Shown here: positions 61,347-64,000 of the stretch, one piece after another
Position numbering within the stretch: the stretch's first letter is position 1
How the letters are laid out: each line of letters starts with the position of its first letter
Assembly: GCA_029961685.1 (NCBI GenBank)
Contig: JARWKL010000002.1
Coordinates: forward strand, 31,526,908 to 31,590,907
Source of the DNA: Aristolochia californica
Taxonomy: Eukaryota > Streptophyta > Magnoliopsida > Piperales > Aristolochiaceae
DNA length: 64,000 nucleotides
Direction of reading: 5' to 3'
Position numbers and translations under genes: made by a program
The notes under the pieces: model-generated
What the model saw: only the letters and a program-made list of their open reading frames with translations
Databases searched by the model: none
What the model was told of the DNA's origin: nothing

Positions 61347-61670
61347 AGTTGGGGGTGAGAGAGCAACATGAACTCCCAAATTGCTGCAAATGTTGTATAA
61401 AATGGCACATCTTCCAATATGCCTTCATTTTCCAACATTCCCCCTCACGTTGTTGCGTCCTTCCATGAGGCCCTGGGGCATTATTAGTGAGAGTAAAAAT
61501 CACTCCTAGCCGGTAAGCCATTGCTACATACTCCAGTCTTAATGTTGGATGTAGGGCACACTCCACTGCTATCGGTAGTGTGCCTATCGGCATTGCTTTG
61601 AAGTGTCCACCACCGTGTCCCTCCACACGACAACGACTCAAAAGTAGTAGGAGTCATAAAAGCCATTAAA

Positions 61671-61707
<37 letters not shown>
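61671..61707. repeat. Poly-G tract (37 G), copy 2
   Basis: An uninterrupted run of 37 G on the plus strand is followed by CGC. It is the expanded homologue of the 20-G run in copy 1 and is among the longest homopolymers in the window. Such a run can form G-quadruplexes on the plus strand, and its exact length is uncertain in any assembly. Confidence 0.88.
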
Positions 61708-61728
61708 CGCTAACATAGATGTAATAAT

Positions 61729-61902
61729 AAGTTCCTCCGTCATGGTTTCCCAACCGTGATATTTTTTTACAGGGCCTATCATGGTTTCCCAACCGTGATA
61801 ATTTTTCTTTTTTTACAGAGCCCATCTTGGTTTCCCAACCATGATATTTTTTGATAGGGTATCCTCCGTCATGGTTTCCCAATCGTGATATTTTTTGACG
61901 GG
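61729..61902. repeat. Degenerate minisatellite (~39-45 bp period), copy 2
   Basis: Four copies of a core CATGGTTTCCCAACCGTGAT followed by a T-rich stretch begin near 61741, 61780, 61825 and 61870. It corresponds to the 58-bp minisatellite of copy 1, sharing AAGTTCCTCC and TTTTTGACGGG, but with shorter, irregular units. Confidence 0.85.
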
Positions 61903-62630
61903 TTAATAAATGATGACATGAGGCCACTTCTTATTCAATAATAATGTCCCCAAAGAGACATAATAGCTGCAGCTGAATATAACACAACCGTCTTCCAACA
62001 CATATAACACGAACCAAATAATAAACTTTGTAGAAGGACCCATGAAATAATCCGATATAAAATTTTCTTCATTGATGCACAAACTTCATGTTTTGTGATC
62101 CCTCTTTCTTGAATATTTTTGTCACATAAACTTATCCACAGCATAAGGAAAAATACCTCTTTCTTGTACTTCTTCTACTTCTCCCCCTCAAGCAGGGAGG
62201 TAATGGCAGTGATCCCAGCTTGAACCAAATATCATAGATGTAGAAATAAGCCCAAATAAAAAAGATATATAAACAGGGAGAAGTGAAGTATTTTCCTGAT
62301 ATATCAACTCAAAAGTGACGCAAACAATTGGTATAAATTCGAATTTTTCAATACAACAGAATACCAGCATGACCTTTGATTCTTCCAATTCGAATATATC
62401 TTTCAATATAGATCAGATTGACATGAAATGTTTTTCTTCTGAAAGTAGAATTAAATACCTTTCCTCCAATTATAATTTCACTTCATAAAATATAATTATA
62501 AGAAGATAAATAATCTGATATATTTCAGTCTCTATCATTTGGCCGAACTAAGTTTTGATTCTCCTTTTTTTACAGAATAACAATCGACTCTTCAAAGATC
62601 AATATCTCATTATAGAAAAATCATACCGAG

Positions 62631-63090
62631 AATTGGTTGATTAGGTAAGAAAATACACTTACATATATTTATTTTGATATATAACTATCCATATAAAGTC
62701 TCTTTCTTGATAGCATAAAATACCTCAAAAGTTGAGGCTTTCTACTGCCACTCAAACCTCTTTTTCAATTTGACCTTTTTTGCTTCAAATATCGATTTAT
62801 CAGATAACACAGATAAAAAATTGGTTGAATAGGTAAAAGAATAGACTTACAGATCTTTATTTTGATATAAATTTCTCCATATAAAGTCTAGTTCTTGCTA
62901 GAAAAAAATACCTTGGAAGCTGAAGATTTCTGTTGCTGCCCGAACCTTTTTTCAATCTGACCTTCGCCTATTCAAATATCAATATCTCTCTGTAGATAAC
63001 TCCAATTGGGACAAATCAATTTTCTTTGGAAAGTAGACTCAAATATATTTCAGGAAATATATAATTTTGAATATTAAAAACTACGTATAG
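62631..63090. repeat. Tandemly duplicated leader, copy 2
   Basis: AATTGGTTGATTAGGTAAG at 62631 recurs as AATTGGTTGAATAGGTAAA at 62819, 188 bp later, with a weaker third copy from about 63002 (AATTGGGACAAATC). It matches the arrangement in copy 1, so the duplication predates the split of the two insertions. Confidence 0.8.
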
Positions 63091-63221
63091 AGGTAAAAAT
63101 GCAAAGAAAACTACGGGTGAAGGGACTGAAAAAATAACTACGAACCTAGACCTAAGGTTTACGGTTTAGAGAAAAGGATCACATTACCTCCGTGAGTTGA
63201 CCAAGTCAACTCACAGAACAT

Positions 63222-63233
63222 GCTCTGATACCA
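63222..63233 (-). other. Primer-binding site for initiator tRNA-Met, copy 2
   Basis: The plus-strand sequence GCTCTGATACCA is TGGTATCAGAGC on the minus strand, a perfect match to the 3' end complement of plant initiator methionine tRNA. It directly abuts the LTR. This fixes the orientation of the element. Confidence 0.95.
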
Positions 63234-63670
63234 TGTTGAATTTATGGAAAAGTGAAATACTTCATTGACATCAATAACATGTTGTAATCAGAGTACATGA
63301 ACCTCTATTTATAATAGAGGAAGGTAGTAGAGTCCAATTACAATAAAACTACTTTTGTCCCAATTACACCCAAACTCTAACACTTAAGGTAAGTCCTAAC
63401 ATAATTAGGTAACTCAATATTGATAAAAGAAAAATATAACCTAAACTAAAACTCCTCTTGGTCTTGACCCTAAGATAAAGATACTTTTGTGAGTCCTTCT
63501 AGATCTTCCAACTGATGTGATAAGGATGCCAGCTATTGGTTTTGTGGGTCCTACTTTTTATGGGCTTGGGCACATCTTGTGGGCCTTCCTTGGTCAGGTG
63601 GCCCATCTTATAATAATTTTACATATGTGGTCCTTCCTTGGTCGTTTGGGCTTGATTTTATCTTCCAACA
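63234..63670 (-). repeat. 5' LTR of element copy 2 (437 bp)
   Basis: On the minus strand it reads TGTTGGAAGATAAAATC to CCATAAATTCAACA, with the canonical TG...CA ends. It holds a TATA box within a palindrome (63302-63320). The transcript would start some 30 bp to the left of that on the plus strand, giving a short R-U5 before the PBS. One copy of the 48-bp GTGGGCCTTCCTTGG segment is present. Confidence 0.93.
63306..63313 (-). promoter_or_regulatory. TATA box in 5' LTR of copy 2
   Basis: TATAAATA on the minus strand lies inside CCTCTATTATAAATAGAGG, whose outer arms are complementary (CCTCTAT with ATAGAGG). The motif is kept in three of the four LTRs; only the deleted 5' LTR of copy 1 has lost it. 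Its position in the LTR fits a U3 promoter. Confidence 0.65.
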
Positions 63671-63675
63671 AAAAT
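63671..63675. other. Target-site duplication AAAAT, right
   Basis: This is the second copy of the 5-bp target sequence. A 5-bp duplication is the size expected for LTR retrotransposon integrase. The satellite continues in phase as GGATATGCATGCTTG. Confidence 0.92.
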
Positions 63676-64000
63676 GGATATGCATGCTTGAAACATGTTA
63701 AAGATGCAAATGACCTATGGATCCAAACCTTTTAAATGGAATAAACAATGCTCATTAAATTCTCAAGTGAACGTGCGGTGGGATATTTAACCGAGTAAAA
63801 CAAGCCATTATTTTGCCCATTTATAAAAAGCAGACCTAGCAATCATAAATGATTTTAATGTGATTTATCGTTCAATCATGCGTAACGAGCTACATTTTTA
63901 TTTGAAATGACTTATGGATTGGGAGTCAAGACTCAGTTAAATATCCCTCACCTCCCCCTTTTCCCGATGATTAAAAAATCTAATATATAAATACTAAAAA
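63671..64000 (+). repeat. Satellite array, right segment
   Basis: The unit interrupted at 60943 resumes here after the second retroelement. Counting the 5-bp target duplication once, the two halves (60500-60943 and 63671-63908) add up to 677 bp, a normal unit. A new unit begins at 63909 and runs off the window, so the array continues to the right. Confidence 0.97.

Larger units (their letters stand above)
60944..63670 (-). mobile_element. Non-autonomous LTR retrotransposon, copy 2 (structurally complete)
   Basis: The element is 2727 bp and on the minus strand. In its own direction it has 5' LTR (63670-63234), PBS, duplicated leader, internal region with minisatellite and 37-nt C-tract, purine tract and 3' LTR (61336-60944), flanked by AAAAT. 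No frame encodes gag, protease, integrase or reverse transcriptase. The longest minus-strand ORF (61484-61927, 147 codons) contains a polyproline run read from the C-tract and is not credible. The LTRs differ at about 25 of 390 aligned positions plus indels (my count by eye), so the insertion is not recent. It is a small internally deleted or TRIM/LARD-like element that depended on another element for movement. Confidence 0.93.

Noticed and set aside
61484..61927. 147-codon minus-strand ORF with a polyproline run
   Set aside because: The proline run is simply the C-tract translated and the rest is minisatellite. No domain is visible and copy 1 does not preserve it.
63222..63233. Possible tRNA gene fragment
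   Set aside because: Only the 12-nt primer-binding complement of tRNA-iMet is present. There is no cloverleaf sequence around it.
1..64000. Regular repeats as a CRISPR array or bacterial operons
   Set aside because: The period is ~677 bp with no unique spacers, no cas genes and no ribosome-binding sites; the LTR elements are eukaryotic.
1..64000. CENP-B-box-like motif or proof of a centromere
   Set aside because: No unit contains a recognisable 17-bp CENP-B-type box. Array size and higher-order structure suit a centromere or heterochromatic knob equally, and sequence alone cannot decide.

Overview
The whole 64 kb window lies inside one tandem satellite DNA array of a nuclear genome, most likely a flowering plant. 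I found no protein-coding gene, rRNA, tRNA or CRISPR array that I can support. The repeating unit is AT-rich and most often 675-680 bp long. I can place about 88 head-to-tail units, all on the same strand and with no array edge in view. The plant assignment rests on three things: two LTR retrotransposons whose primer-binding site matches the 3' end of initiator-methionine tRNA (TGGTATCAGAGC on the minus strand), widespread CpG-to-TpG/CpA variation among units as expected from methylated heterochromatin, and the long AT-rich satellite type. I cannot name the species.

Layout: satellite 1-21538; a damaged non-autonomous LTR retrotransposon on the minus strand, 21539 to about 24240; satellite about 24241-60943; a second, structurally complete element of the same family on the minus strand, 60944-63670, flanked by the 5-bp target duplication AAAAT; satellite 63671-64000. 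Each element is about 2.7 kb and has LTRs, a PBS, a purine tract before the 3' LTR, a tandemly duplicated leader, a minisatellite and a long C-tract (poly-G on +). Neither carries a recognisable gag or pol reading frame, so both must have moved using proteins from another element.

The array is not homogeneous. From about 24 to 56 kb distinct unit subtypes recur in fixed order (higher-order blocks), several rare deletions are shared by blocks about 12.6 kb apart, and some units are hybrids of two subtypes. This is the footprint of unequal exchange, conversion and segmental duplication. About 14 units are shortened, lengthened or internally duplicated, including an exact-period 150-bp triplication at 54637-55086. 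The region 14-21.5 kb is the most regular.

Within the monomer the most intriguing structure is an exon-like module: a pyrimidine-rich tract ending in TTTTAG, 143 nt open in one frame with an ATG in good plant context, then a GTAAGT donor-like site. A second open stretch of about 71 codons, a TATA-like motif and an 18-bp dyad also recur in many units. None of this proves expression. I found no evidence of a new defence or metabolic system; the interest lies in satellite architecture and in a possible gene-fragment origin of the monomer.
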